From the NCBI RefSeq assembly GCF_025421775.1, contig NZ_JAOEFX010000004.1, positions 1 through 64,000 on the forward strand: a stretch of DNA of 64,000 nt, written 5' to 3'. The DNA comes from Paenarthrobacter aurescens. GTDB taxonomy: Bacteria > Actinomycetota > Actinomycetes > Actinomycetales > Micrococcaceae. The position numbers were made by a program, and so were the translations under genes. Positions 1 to 8,052 of this stretch are shown piece after piece. The first letter of the stretch is position 1. Each line of letters starts with the position of its first letter. Below the pieces are notes generated by a model. That model was given only the letters and a program-made list of their open reading frames with translations, was not told the DNA's origin and searched no databases.

Positions 1-130
1 CCCCGGCCCCCCCCCCCTGGGGGAGGGTCCCCCGCCCGGCTCGCACACCCCTGCTGGGGGGGGCGCCCGTGGTCCCTCCCTACTGGGGGGGGGGGGGATC
101 TCGGGGGGGGGGCGCGCGGCCGCCCCCGCC
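1..130. other. Low-complexity G/C homopolymer stretch, probable contig-end artefact
   Basis: This stretch is made of long runs of G or C (ten or more in a row several times) with little other sequence. It has no codon structure, no ribosome binding site and no resemblance to the balanced coding DNA that follows. Such runs are typical of poly-G sequencing or assembly errors at a contig end. I infer that whatever lay downstream of the small minus-strand peptide gene at 145-246 has been lost or corrupted here. Confidence 0.7.
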
Positions 131-144
131 CCCTGGCTTAGTGA

Positions 145-246
145 CTAGTCGAACGGGTTCTCGACCAGTGCATTCGAGTGTGTTGCTGACAGGTGTGCCA
201 GCTGCTCGGTCTCTTCAACTTCAACCAGAACCGTGGTCTTTTCCAT
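145..246 (-). CDS. 33-residue acidic peptide, candidate RiPP precursor or microprotein
   Basis: This short gene starts with ATG at 246 behind a strong Shine-Dalgarno sequence (AAAGGAG, seven bases before the start) and stops with TAG at 145. The peptide begins MEKTTVLVEV, has a Glu-rich middle (EVEETEQ), then a Ser/Thr/Asn-containing tail ending NALVENPFD. It has no cysteine, no signal peptide and no membrane segment. An acidic first half and a different tail are what leader-core precursors of ribosomal peptides look like, but I cannot assign it to a known class. It is divergent from the beta-propeller and peptidase genes and shares their operator. Maturation genes would be expected downstream, where the sequence degenerates. 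It could also be a plain regulatory microprotein. Confidence 0.6.
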   Translation of the reverse strand: MEKTTVLVEVEETEQLAHLSATHSNALVENPFD

Positions 247-302
247 GGTTGGTCTCCTTTCGGTGGTGGTGGTTGCCTCCGCTGATGCGGCGACAACGTC
301 AC

Positions 303-310
303 ACTATAGT
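303..310. promoter_or_regulatory. Shared -10-like element for divergent promoters
   Basis: The octamer ACTATAGT is its own reverse complement, so it offers a TATAGT -10 hexamer in both directions (305-310 rightward, 303-308 leftward). Rightward transcription would start inside the palindrome at 314-328. Leftward, a TTTGAG-like -35 falls inside or beside that palindrome. The -35 match rightward is poor. This is a prediction from sequence only. Confidence 0.4.
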
Positions 311-313
311 TAA

Positions 314-328
314 TGAGAACCATTCTCA
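314..328. promoter_or_regulatory. Zur/Fur-family-like operator palindrome
   Basis: The arms TGAGAA and TTCTCA are perfect inverted repeats around CCA. The layout resembles FUR-family boxes, especially actinobacterial Zur boxes with TGAAAA/TTTTCA arms. It sits 22 bases before the beta-propeller start and 67 bases before the peptide gene start, overlapping the predicted promoters, so one bound repressor could silence both directions. Assignment to zinc (Zur) rather than iron or peroxide sensing is an inference from the arm sequence. Confidence 0.5.
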
Positions 329-350
329 AATTAAGCGAAAGGGAGAGCCC

Positions 351-1574
351 ATGACCTCCGAAGTTCTGGTTGTCGCCGACCAAAAAGCGGGCAACGTACA
401 GTTCCTGAATCCCGTCACCGGGGCAGTCCAGCACCGCGTGGACTCCGTGGTCCTGGCGGAGCACGCCGGGTTCCTGCCGTTGGGAGGCGGACGATGTGCG
501 TTCATTGATGACGCCGGAGGCGCCCTGGTCATTGCCGATGCGTTCACCAACACCCCGCCCCGGATCATTCCCGTAGCCATCCCGGGTGAGCACCTGGCCT
601 GCGACCCCTCGGGCCGCTTCATCGCCGTCACCACCGGCCTTGGTGTCTCCTGGGAACCGTGGAGCGATCTCCTCACGGTTGTGGACCTGGAGTCCGACGG
701 CGGACCCACCTCACGCCGCATCCGCACCAGGGCGGGGGAGCCGGGTGTTGTGGTGGGCGAAACGCCAGAGGGGCCTGCCGCCGTCGTGCGTCACCGCGAA
801 CCAGGCGGCATCGAATCCTTCAGCGTGGAGCGGATCCTGGCCGAAGGAGTGCACTGCCCGCCCATGCAAGGGCTGCGGGCTGAGGCCTCCCCCGATGGCC
901 ACGGCGACGCCTTCGATCCCGTCACGGGCACCATGTTCGTGGCCACGGGCCAGGGCCTGGAACGCTTCGACGTCCGCAAGCCGCAGCCGGAGGCCCTCCA
1001 GACCATCGCGTGGGATGCTCCCGGCCGCGCCTACTTCCTGCGCTTCTGCCCGCGGCGGCGTGTCCTGGTGGCCGTTCTTCGCGATGGCGGCGGGGAGCCC
1101 AGGGGCTGGGCCCAATGGGGCAACACTTTGTGGGTGCACCACGTGGATACGGGGCTGACGCGGACCACACCATTGGGCCACGGGTTGGTCTTCCGTTTCG
1201 CGCTGACTGACACCGGCATCGCGACCGCCCGCGTCCATCCGGAGGGCGACGAGCTTTCGGTGCACCACCTTGGACCATTGGAGGCAGGCCCGCCGGTGCT
1301 GCGGGGCACGTGGGACCTCCCCCGCATGGACGGCGCCCCACGGCCCGGACATGAACCCTGGGACAACGCCGAACGGCGAGCCATTGCCGCCTCACCGTCT
1401 TCGGAACTCGTCGCCGTGACCCGCGGTGGGCACGGTGAACTGCACCTAGTGGACACGTCAGCGCCCGGTAGCCCCCTGCGCACCATCACCTTGGGCAGTC
1501 CCCTGCACGACGGCGGCCACCTCGCTTGGGTCTCCGCTCTGGACGCGGTGCCGGGCGACACGGTGGGACGGTGA
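351..1574 (+). CDS. Cytosolic beta-propeller-like protein of unknown function
   Basis: The ATG at 351 follows AAAGGGAG at good spacing; the open frame further upstream runs through the low-complexity region and is not used. The 407-residue product has no signal peptide or membrane segment. It shows repeated blade-like stretches (for example LVVADQKAGNVQFLNP and ELHLVDTSAPGSP) like YncE/AztD-type beta-propellers. AztD is a Zur-regulated zinc metallochaperone in other bacteria, which would fit the Zur-like box at 314-328, but this protein lacks the secretion signal expected for AztD. It overlaps the downstream peptidase gene by four bases (GTGA), so the two are translationally coupled. Its function is not assigned. 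Confidence 0.7.
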   Translation: MTSEVLVVADQKAGNVQFLNPVTGAVQHRVDSVVLAEHAGFLPLGGGRCAFIDDAGGALVIADAFTNTPPRIIPVAIPGEHLACDPSGRFIAVTTGLGVSWEPWSDLLTVVDLESDGGPTSRRIRTRAGEPGVVVGETPEGPAAVVRHREPGGIESFSVERILAEGVHCPPMQGLRAEASPDGHGDAFDPVTGTMFVATGQGLERFDVRKPQPEALQTIAWDAPGRAYFLRFCPRRRVLVAVLRDGGGEPRGWAQWGNTLWVHHVDTGLTRTTPLGHGLVFRFALTDTGIATARVHPEGDELSVHHLGPLEAGPPVLRGTWDLPRMDGAPRPGHEPWDNAERRAIAASPSSELVAVTRGGHGELHLVDTSAPGSPLRTITLGSPLHDGGHLAWVSALDAVPGDTVGR

Positions 1575-3304
1575 GCACCATCGAGGAGGCTGTTCCGGGC
1601 ATAGGACTTCGGCCGCATTTCCGTTCCCTCCTGGAACGCTGGGACTCCACACCCCGCCAAGGGCTCCCACAGTTCGCCTCCGGACAGGCTGCCTTTCTTT
1701 GGCGCGGGCCAGGCGAAGCGTTTGCGTCCTTGCATCTGGCAGACGAGGCCGGGCTTCGGGATGCCTGGAATGTTCGCCGGGCGCACCTGGAGGTGGCCGC
1801 TCCGCCCGGTGTCCGGCTCCCCACGCCACCGGGCACTATCGTCCGCGGATTCACCATCTCCCCTAACGGAACGCACATCGCGGCCTTGCTGAGCACCTCC
1901 ACCAGCGAACTAGCGGAAACCTGGATCCTCGCTGCCGGGACCCAACCCGTCCACATCCCAGGCGCGGCGGCTTGGTACGCAGCACCGGTGTGGGAGCCCG
2001 ACGGGGGCGGGATCTGGGTTTTAACCGGCAAGCCACCCTTCCAGAAGATCAATCGCAGCCCGCTCGGCTCCGGTCACTTCCAGGAGCTCCCGTTTCCAGC
2101 GGATCTTGGCAACACCACGGGCAGCCGTCTCGCGCTGGCACGCGTCGGAGAGCACCTTCGGCTCGTGGCGAAGAACCCCAGGACCGGCACCAAAGAGTGG
2201 GAGTTGGCATCCGGGGCGTGGCGTACCGTGGCTGCGGCCGATGGCAGGAACCGTGTGGAACTCGTCTCCGACCACCACGGCACTACGGTCACACTGGATG
2301 GCCGCCCGGTCTACCGTTTATCCCCAGCGGAATACGTGTCATCGTTCGCCGTCCAACCCCGCGCCGATGCCACCGACCTTTGGATCCAGACGGCCTCCCC
2401 TGAACGTCCATCGGGGGTCTTCTGTGTGGACGAACCGGTGCGCTCGAACAAAAACTCCGGAGACTCCAGCAGCCACATAGTCCACCGGAAGGTCACAGCC
2501 CTGGCGAGCGACGGCGTCGAGATTCCCCTGGTCATCTCCGCACGGGCTTCAGACATTGGGCCTGACGGCTTCCCGGTGCGGCCACTGCCCCTGATTCTCA
2601 CGTGCTACGGCGGTTTCGGCGTCACACACAGGACCGAGGCCGAACCCAGCGTGCCGGCGTGGCTGGAGAGCGGCGGGGTGTACGTGGCTGCACAACTACG
2701 TGGGGGCGGGGAAATGGGCCGGGACTGGCATGAGGCGGGCCGGGGTCCACGGAAGATGCGGACCATCCTGGACCTCATCGACGTGGCTGGCTACCTCGCC
2801 GATACCCGGTGGACCACGCCCGCCCAGACCGTAGCCTTCGGGGCCTCGCATGGCGGCCTGGTGGTCACGGCTGCAGCCCTCCTGTCCCCCGCCTCATTCG
2901 GCGGAGTGGTGGCTGTAGCTCCATTGCTGGACACCGTGGACCTTCATCGCCATGGCCTGGGGAAACAGTGGCAGCACGAGTTTGGTGCCAATGGGGAGTG
3001 TTCTGCCCACGATCGGGCGGCCTACTCTCCGGTTCACCTGCTGGGCGGACTCAGCTCCGCCGCCGCGCTTCCACCCCTCCTGTGCTGCCTGCTGGGGTAC
3101 GACGAACGCGTGGACAACAGTGCCGCCGTCGAGGTTGTTACCGGAATCCGCGAACGCGGCGGCCGGGCCTGGCTGCTCCACGAGGACGGCGGCGGTCACG
3201 GCCAGCGCGCAGCGCCGGACGTGCTGGACTTCTCCGCGGCCGTGCTGGCATTCGCGGCGTCCATTACCCGCGGAGCTAGGCCCGGGTCAGCACCTTGCCC
3301 TTGA
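1571..3304 (+). CDS. Prolyl oligopeptidase family (S9) serine peptidase
   Basis: The chosen start is GTG at 1571, overlapping the stop of the preceding gene by four bases; the product is 577 residues. The N-terminal half is propeller-like. The C-terminal alpha/beta-hydrolase domain shows the S9A signatures CYGGFG and RGGGEMG, nucleophile GASHGG (Ser about 426), an Asp in YDERV (about 511) and the catalytic His in GGGHG (about 543), so the triad is intact. Family members cut short peptides, often after proline; some (FlaP, POPB, PCY1) mature ribosomal peptides. The divergent 33-residue peptide contains a single Pro near its C-terminus (ENPFD), making it a candidate substrate. There is no signal peptide, so it acts in the cytosol. 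Its 3' end overlaps the convergent permease gene by 29 bases. Confidence 0.85.
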   Translation: MSTIEEAVPGIGLRPHFRSLLERWDSTPRQGLPQFASGQAAFLWRGPGEAFASLHLADEAGLRDAWNVRRAHLEVAAPPGVRLPTPPGTIVRGFTISPNGTHIAALLSTSTSELAETWILAAGTQPVHIPGAAAWYAAPVWEPDGGGIWVLTGKPPFQKINRSPLGSGHFQELPFPADLGNTTGSRLALARVGEHLRLVAKNPRTGTKEWELASGAWRTVAAADGRNRVELVSDHHGTTVTLDGRPVYRLSPAEYVSSFAVQPRADATDLWIQTASPERPSGVFCVDEPVRSNKNSGDSSSHIVHRKVTALASDGVEIPLVISARASDIGPDGFPVRPLPLILTCYGGFGVTHRTEAEPSVPAWLESGGVYVAAQLRGGGEMGRDWHEAGRGPRKMRTILDLIDVAGYLADTRWTTPAQTVAFGASHGGLVVTAAALLSPASFGGVVAVAPLLDTVDLHRHGLGKQWQHEFGANGECSAHDRAAYSPVHLLGGLSSAAALPPLLCCLLGYDERVDNSAAVEVVTGIRERGGRAWLLHEDGGGHGQRAAPDVLDFSAAVLAFAASITRGARPGSAPCP

Positions 3305-4787
3305 AGAACTCGGGCCGCAGCCGGTACATCACCAGCATGACAACTACGCCCAGCAGGATCACACCCATTCCCAGGACGAACACCAGGCCCACCCCGCCCA
3401 CGGACGAGCCCGAGCCGTACTCCGGATCCATTGAGTCCATGGCGGTCTTGACGAACATGACCAGCAGGATGACGCCACCCACCAGCGGGGCCAGGAACTT
3501 GAAGAAGAACGCCCGTGCACCCCGGAAAGCCTCGGCCCGGAAGTACCAGACGCAGGCCAGCGCAGTGATGCCGTAGTAGAAACAGATCATCATGCCCAGG
3601 GCGGTGATGGTGTCCCACAACGCGTTCTCGGACACCGTACGGGTGATCACGTAGAAGCCCGCTGCAGCGATCGCGGCTGCAATCGTGGCGAAGCTGGGCG
3701 ACTTGTACGTGGGGCTGATCTTTCCGAACTTGGGCGAGATAGCGCGGTAGTGACCCATGGCCAGCATGGTGCGGGCGGGGGAAACGAACGTCGACTGCAG
3801 CGACGCGGCGGAGCTACTCAGGATGGCCAGTGACATGAGGATCGCGAACGGACCCATCACCGGACCGGCCAGCACGGCGAAGATGCTGGACTGGTTCTCG
3901 GGGTTACCGGCACCCAACCCGGTCTCGCCAACGCCGGCGAAGGAGAGCGTGGCCAACGCGACGGTCATGTAGATGATGACGATGACCAGCACGGTGATGG
4001 TCGCTGCACGGCCCGGGGTCTTCTCAGGGTTCTTGGTTTCCTCGTTCATGGTCAGGGTGACGTCCCAACCCCAATAGATGAAGATCGAGAGCGACACACC
4101 CGCGGCGAACGACGAGAACGAGTCAACGGCGAAGGGGTTGAACCAGTCGGGCGAGATAGCGGTGGCGTCGAAGGCCGTGCCGTTTGCCACGTGGGCGAAC
4201 GCGGAGACCGCGAACCAGCCCAGCACCAACAGTTGGAACGCCACCAGCACGTACTGGACGCCCTTGGTGGTTTCCATGCCGCGATAAGAAATCCAACAGG
4301 CCAGGGCAATGAACACCAGCGTGGTGGCGATGTTCAGCGGAAGGATCTTGCTGAGCTCACCCAACTCCGGATTACTGAAAATCTGCGCGAGCATCAGGTA
4401 GAAGAAGTCCACCGCGACGGCCGCCAAGTTGGACAACACAATGATGGTGGCCGCGATCAAGCCCCAGCCACCCATCCAACCTATCCACGGACCGAACGCG
4501 CGCGTCGCCCACGTGAAGGAAGTTCCGGCGTCGGGCATTGCGTTGTTCAGTTCGCGGTAGCCGAGCGCCACCAGCAACATCGGTATGAAACCCACCAGGA
4601 AGATGGCGGGCAGATGCACGCCAACCTCGGACACGGTGGGACCCAGGGCCGCGGTAAGGGTGTAGGCGGGGGCGATGCAGGAGACGCCGATGACGACGGC
4701 GCCGATGAGGCCCACCGATCCGGCTTTCAGTCCCTTTTCACTCAGGGACGTCTCTTTCGACTGGACCGTCTTTGGTGCAGTTGACAT
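3276..4787 (-). CDS. APC superfamily amino acid/polyamine permease
   Basis: The 503-residue protein has about twelve hydrophobic segments and the N-terminal APC signature (GLIGAVVIGVSCIAPAYTL). The ATG is preceded by GAGAGG at eight bases. It lies 23 bases downstream of the universal stress protein gene and after the FAD amine oxidase, so uptake of putrescine or a related amine is likely; substrate specificity cannot be read from sequence. The C-terminal tail is short and basic. The gene converges on, and overlaps by 29 bases, the peptidase gene on the other strand, leaving no room for a terminator. Confidence 0.85.
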   Translation of the reverse strand: MSTAPKTVQSKETSLSEKGLKAGSVGLIGAVVIGVSCIAPAYTLTAALGPTVSEVGVHLPAIFLVGFIPMLLVALGYRELNNAMPDAGTSFTWATRAFGPWIGWMGGWGLIAATIIVLSNLAAVAVDFFYLMLAQIFSNPELGELSKILPLNIATTLVFIALACWISYRGMETTKGVQYVLVAFQLLVLGWFAVSAFAHVANGTAFDATAISPDWFNPFAVDSFSSFAAGVSLSIFIYWGWDVTLTMNEETKNPEKTPGRAATITVLVIVIIYMTVALATLSFAGVGETGLGAGNPENQSSIFAVLAGPVMGPFAILMSLAILSSSAASLQSTFVSPARTMLAMGHYRAISPKFGKISPTYKSPSFATIAAAIAAAGFYVITRTVSENALWDTITALGMMICFYYGITALACVWYFRAEAFRGARAFFFKFLAPLVGGVILLVMFVKTAMDSMDPEYGSGSSVGGVGLVFVLGMGVILLGVVVMLVMYRLRPEFFKGKVLTRA

Positions 4788-4810
4788 GGGTTTTGCCTCT
4801 CAGGCGATTG

Positions 4811-5737
4811 CTAGGAGTTTTGTCGCTTGTAGTCGCGGGGGACCACGATCATGGGAACGGGAAGGGCACGCAGGATCCGGTTTGCGGTGGTGCCCAGGAA
4901 GGTGGCCCGCTGCTGGGCCAGGCGACTGGATCCGATCAGCAGGATTTCGCCGTCTTCCCAGTCGAGCCGGTCAACGGCTTCTTCGATGGTGCGGCCCTGC
5001 GCGACGACGATCTCTGGTTCCGGCACATCGGCAGCGGAACCCGCGGCGTCGGCAGCGGAACCCGCGGCGCCGGCAGCGTCAGTGGAACCGTCCGCCCGTG
5101 CGGAACTTCCGACGGCGGCAAGCCGGTCGGCGGCATGCACCCAGGCGGCGTCGGCCAAGCCAGGCGAGTTACCGCCGTCGAGCGCCAACAGGGAGACGAG
5201 CCGCAGAGGAAGGCCACGGTCGCGCGCGGACTCAACGGCGACGTCGAGCAGTTCATCAGCGCCCGGGCGCGTCCCGAAACCGCAGCTCAAGCGCGTGATC
5301 GGCTCGGTGCGGTGGTAGCCGTGGGGCGCCAAAGCGACCGGAACGGGCGAGGAGTGGAGCAGCGAACCCGCCACGGACCCGATGGTGAAGCGCTTGAGAA
5401 GGCCGCTGTTGGTGGCGCCGATAACCAGTGCCGCAGCGTCCATTTCCACGGCCGCCTCGATCAGGGTTTGAGCCTCTGAGTCGCCGCGGCGGATGTGGGC
5501 GCGGGCGGTAACGTCGTCCGGAACCAGGGCCAGGCCCTCGTCCAGCCAACGCTGTGCCTGCTCGTTGAGGATGTCGTTGTAGCCGGCCTCGGGCGGGTAT
5601 ACGGCGTTGAACGGGGAGTCTTCCGGGATCACCAGGACCAGGTCCAGGCTGACATCGTGGTTCCGGGCCAGCGCGACGGCAAGGTGAACGGCGTCGTGCC
5701 CCCTCGCGTTGGCGGTGTAGCCCACTACGTAGCGCAT
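4811..5737 (-). CDS. Tandem universal stress protein (UspA family)
   Basis: The 308-residue protein contains two Usp domains. The first runs from MRYVVGYTANARG to about residue 150 with a VIGATNSGLLKRFTIGSVAGS nucleotide-binding-like end. The second ends LIGSSRLAQQRATFLGTTANRIL and VPMIVVPR. The linker has a short Ala/Gly repeat coded by an imperfect 18-bp direct repeat near 5030-5065. GGAAGGGA precedes the ATG. It lies between the amine oxidase and permease genes, an association often seen with amino acid permeases. The role is presumably stress or energy-state modulation of transport. Confidence 0.85.
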   Translation of the reverse strand: MRYVVGYTANARGHDAVHLAVALARNHDVSLDLVLVIPEDSPFNAVYPPEAGYNDILNEQAQRWLDEGLALVPDDVTARAHIRRGDSEAQTLIEAAVEMDAAALVIGATNSGLLKRFTIGSVAGSLLHSSPVPVALAPHGYHRTEPITRLSCGFGTRPGADELLDVAVESARDRGLPLRLVSLLALDGGNSPGLADAAWVHAADRLAAVGSSARADGSTDAAGAAGSAADAAGSAADVPEPEIVVAQGRTIEEAVDRLDWEDGEILLIGSSRLAQQRATFLGTTANRILRALPVPMIVVPRDYKRQNS

Positions 5738-5774
5738 GGTGGTCCCTTCCTGTGGTGGTGCTTAAACAGTGGCG

Positions 5775-5811
5775 CCGGCAGGCCGGGGATGGTGCTCCCC
5801 CGGCCTGCCGG
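5775..5811 (-). terminator. Strong GC-rich hairpin between amine oxidase and Usp genes
   Basis: CCGGCAGGCCGGGG (5775-5788) pairs perfectly over 14 bases with its complement at 5798-5811 around a nine-base loop. It lies in the 90-base gap after the amine oxidase stop. There is only a short run of T (GTTT) after it in the direction of transcription, so it may be a partial terminator or mRNA-stabilising hairpin that lowers expression of the Usp and permease genes. Confidence 0.55.
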
Positions 5812-5827
5812 TTTGGTGCGAAACGCC

Positions 5828-7204
5828 TTAGGCGACGGGCAACGCGCTCAGCTTGTTGGCCTCAACAATGCGGGCGGCGGTTGCCTGGCCCATGCGGACG
5901 GCGCCGTCGACGTGCTGGTAGCCCTCGGCTGCGAGGTCGGACGAGGACCAGTAGATCGGCCCAACGTTCGCGTGCTGGTCCTTGCCGTAACGGTGCAGGC
6001 CGCCGAGGTCGTAGCTGGATGCATAGGCGCCGCGGGTCCACTCTTCGGATCCCCAGTCGGATTCGTAGTAGACCTCGGGGGTGAGGGCCTTCTCGCCCAA
6101 GAAGCCGGCGATGGACTCGAGGATGGCCTTCTTGCGGTCTTCGGCGCTGAGCTCGAAGACGGCGTCGGCTTTTTCGTCGGACACGAAGCCCACCAGGGTG
6201 CCGCGGGAGTCGCCGTGGTTGGTGTTGTCGTAGACCTCCTGGACCAGTGCGCCGGCGCTGAAGCCAGTGCCGGAGAGGCCTTCTTCACGCCAGAACGGAG
6301 TGTCGTAGACGGCGTGGACCTTGATGACCAGGCCCAGGGACTGGTGCTGGTGCATCTGGTGCTGGCGGCGGGGCAGCGGCGGTTCGAACGAGACACGGGA
6401 GTACAGGTTCGGCGGCACGGCCATGATCACGAAGCGCGCGTTGACAGTTGCCTGCTCGGAAACGACGGTTACGTTGTCGTCGGACCACTTGATGGTGCGG
6501 ACCGGGCTGTTGAGTACGACGTCGGTACCCAGCTCGGCTGCCTGCAGCAGCGAAACCTGCTGCATGCCGCCGATAACACGCTTGTCCAGGATGAAGTCTT
6601 CGTCGGTCAGGTGGCTGAAGGAGCCGGCAGAGGCGGCCATGAGGACTGCCTGCAGTGCGGAGAAAGCGTGGGCGGGCTTGGTCAGCATGCCACCGGCGAT
6701 GAAGAGGCCGATGTTGTTGCAGGCTTCCTCATCACTGGAGTTCTGGCGGAGCCAGTGGTGGAAGGAGATAGTGTCCAGCTCACGGGCCTTGGGGTGTGCC
6801 CAGGGCTCGGTGGGGCCGATCTCGGCAGCAAGCTCATCCAGAATGGCGACGAGCTTATCCATCTCGGCCTTGGTGGTCTCGTTTACCGGGAAGGTGTCAC
6901 CGGTGTACTGGGTGCGCTTGCCGTCTGCGCCGATGTAGACGGACTCGCCCTCGCGGTAGCGCGAGTACATTTTGAGTCCGAGCTCGTCCAGCAGCTCCAT
7001 GAGGGCCGTCTGGTCCGGGGAAACCCACTGGCCACCGATCTCCAGCATGGCGCCGTCGATGGTGTCGGTCCAGGTGCGGCCGCCCACGCGGTCACGTGCT
7101 TCGAGCACTGCGACGCTGAGTCCGGCCTTCTTCAATTCGCGTGCGGCCGTCAACCCTGACGGTCCGGCGCCGACGATCACAACGTCGCGATCAAGATTCT
7201 GCAT
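5828..7204 (-). CDS. FAD-dependent monoamine oxidase / putrescine oxidase-like
   Basis: The ATG at 7204 follows GGAGAGGAC; an upstream in-frame start lacks a ribosome site and would cover the operator. The 458-residue protein opens with a dinucleotide-binding motif (VVIVGAGPSGLTAARELKKAG), followed by LEARDRVGGRTWT typical of flavin amine oxidases. It ends with the FAD-binding block around HVDGAVRMGQATAARIVEA. It resembles Rhodococcus/Kocuria putrescine oxidase, which converts putrescine to 4-aminobutanal plus hydrogen peroxide. It lacks a signal peptide, so it is cytoplasmic. It leads a minus-strand operon with a Usp and a permease and is divergent from a TetR gene, supporting inducible amine catabolism. 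Exact substrate is inferred. Confidence 0.85.
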   Translation of the reverse strand: MQNLDRDVVIVGAGPSGLTAARELKKAGLSVAVLEARDRVGGRTWTDTIDGAMLEIGGQWVSPDQTALMELLDELGLKMYSRYREGESVYIGADGKRTQYTGDTFPVNETTKAEMDKLVAILDELAAEIGPTEPWAHPKARELDTISFHHWLRQNSSDEEACNNIGLFIAGGMLTKPAHAFSALQAVLMAASAGSFSHLTDEDFILDKRVIGGMQQVSLLQAAELGTDVVLNSPVRTIKWSDDNVTVVSEQATVNARFVIMAVPPNLYSRVSFEPPLPRRQHQMHQHQSLGLVIKVHAVYDTPFWREEGLSGTGFSAGALVQEVYDNTNHGDSRGTLVGFVSDEKADAVFELSAEDRKKAILESIAGFLGEKALTPEVYYESDWGSEEWTRGAYASSYDLGGLHRYGKDQHANVGPIYWSSSDLAAEGYQHVDGAVRMGQATAARIVEANKLSALPVA

Positions 7205-7241
7205 GATGTCCTCTCCGTGGTCGTCCGTAGTGGCTGACCAA

Positions 7242-7262
7242 TAAATGAATGGCATTCATTTA
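7242..7262. promoter_or_regulatory. Perfect 21-bp palindromic operator for divergent TetR
   Basis: The arms TAAATGAATG and CATTCATTTA are perfect ten-base inverted repeats around a central G. The site lies between the amine oxidase start (7204) and the divergent TetR start (7344), the usual place for a self-regulating TetR operator. The length and symmetry fit binding of a TetR dimer or pair of dimers. Confidence 0.8.
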
Positions 7263-7343
7263 CATCCATTCTAGCGTCGGAGTCCGTCCCTGTGAAGGCC
7301 CGATGGAATAATGCTGGGGACACAGGCAGCAGAAAGGCCTCCG

Positions 7344-8027
7344 ATGCCCGCACCCACTCCCGCTTCTTCCCCCGGCCCTGCCGGTTCAGTGCGCCGTCGC
7401 GTCGGGCGGCCCACTGCGGCGGTCCTGGACCAGGACGGCATTACGACGGCGGCACTTGAGCTGATCAGCAGCAAGGGTTACGACGGACTCACCATGGCGG
7501 CCCTGGCCCGTTCCCTCGGCGTCGCTCCATCTGCGCTTTACAACCATGTGGCCTCCAAGGATGACGTGTTGCTGTTGGTGGAGGACCACTTGGCAGCAAT
7601 GGTGGATGTGACTGCTTTCGGGGTGGAACCGTGGGATGTTGCCGTGCGTCGTTGGGCGTGGTCCTACAGGGATGTGTTCTCGGAGCATACGCCGCTGATC
7701 CCCGTGATTGCAGTACTTCCGGTGGCCAATGCCCCGAAGACCCTGGCCATGTACGAGGCCGTGACCGCCGGCTTCCGCGACGCCGGATTCCCCGAGGAGA
7801 AGATCATCTCCGCGATCGTGGCTTTGGAAGCGTTTGTGTTCGGCGCCGCTTATGACGTCACCGCGCCGGAGGACATCTTCGACGCCGGCAACCTCGCCGA
7901 ACAAGTCCCCAACTTCACGGCAGCGGTGGACCGGTTAGCCCTGGAGCGGCACGCACGTCCGACTGATGTTGCCTTCCGCTTGGGGCTCGAAGCGCTGATT
8001 ACCGGGTTCGGGGCGCTGCGGGGGTAG
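7344..8027 (+). CDS. TetR family transcriptional regulator of the amine oxidase operon
   Basis: I prefer the ATG at 7344, which follows GAAAGG, over the in-frame ATG at 7311, giving 227 residues. An N-terminal helix-turn-helix covers about residues 30-75 (LTMAALARSLGVAPSALYNHVASKDDVL). The C-terminal ligand domain is of the TetR_C type seen in proteins with an LxxVxxR-rich helical core. It is divergent from the amine oxidase gene with a perfect palindrome between them, so it most likely represses that operon and itself until an amine or aldehyde inducer binds. Confidence 0.85.
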   Translation: MPAPTPASSPGPAGSVRRRVGRPTAAVLDQDGITTAALELISSKGYDGLTMAALARSLGVAPSALYNHVASKDDVLLLVEDHLAAMVDVTAFGVEPWDVAVRRWAWSYRDVFSEHTPLIPVIAVLPVANAPKTLAMYEAVTAGFRDAGFPEEKIISAIVALEAFVFGAAYDVTAPEDIFDAGNLAEQVPNFTAAVDRLALERHARPTDVAFRLGLEALITGFGALRG

Positions 8028-8052
8028 TTGCCTTTGGTTCGAGGATCTCCCG

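Noticed and set aside
69..350. Upstream in-frame extension of the beta-propeller gene
   Set aside because: It starts in the homopolymer region and translates to Gly/Arg/Pro-rich junk. The ATG at 351 has a strong ribosome site.
5495..7159. A 554-codon plus-strand open frame
   Set aside because: It lies antisense to the Usp and amine oxidase genes; its Val/Gly-rich translation shows no family features and it lacks a ribosome site.
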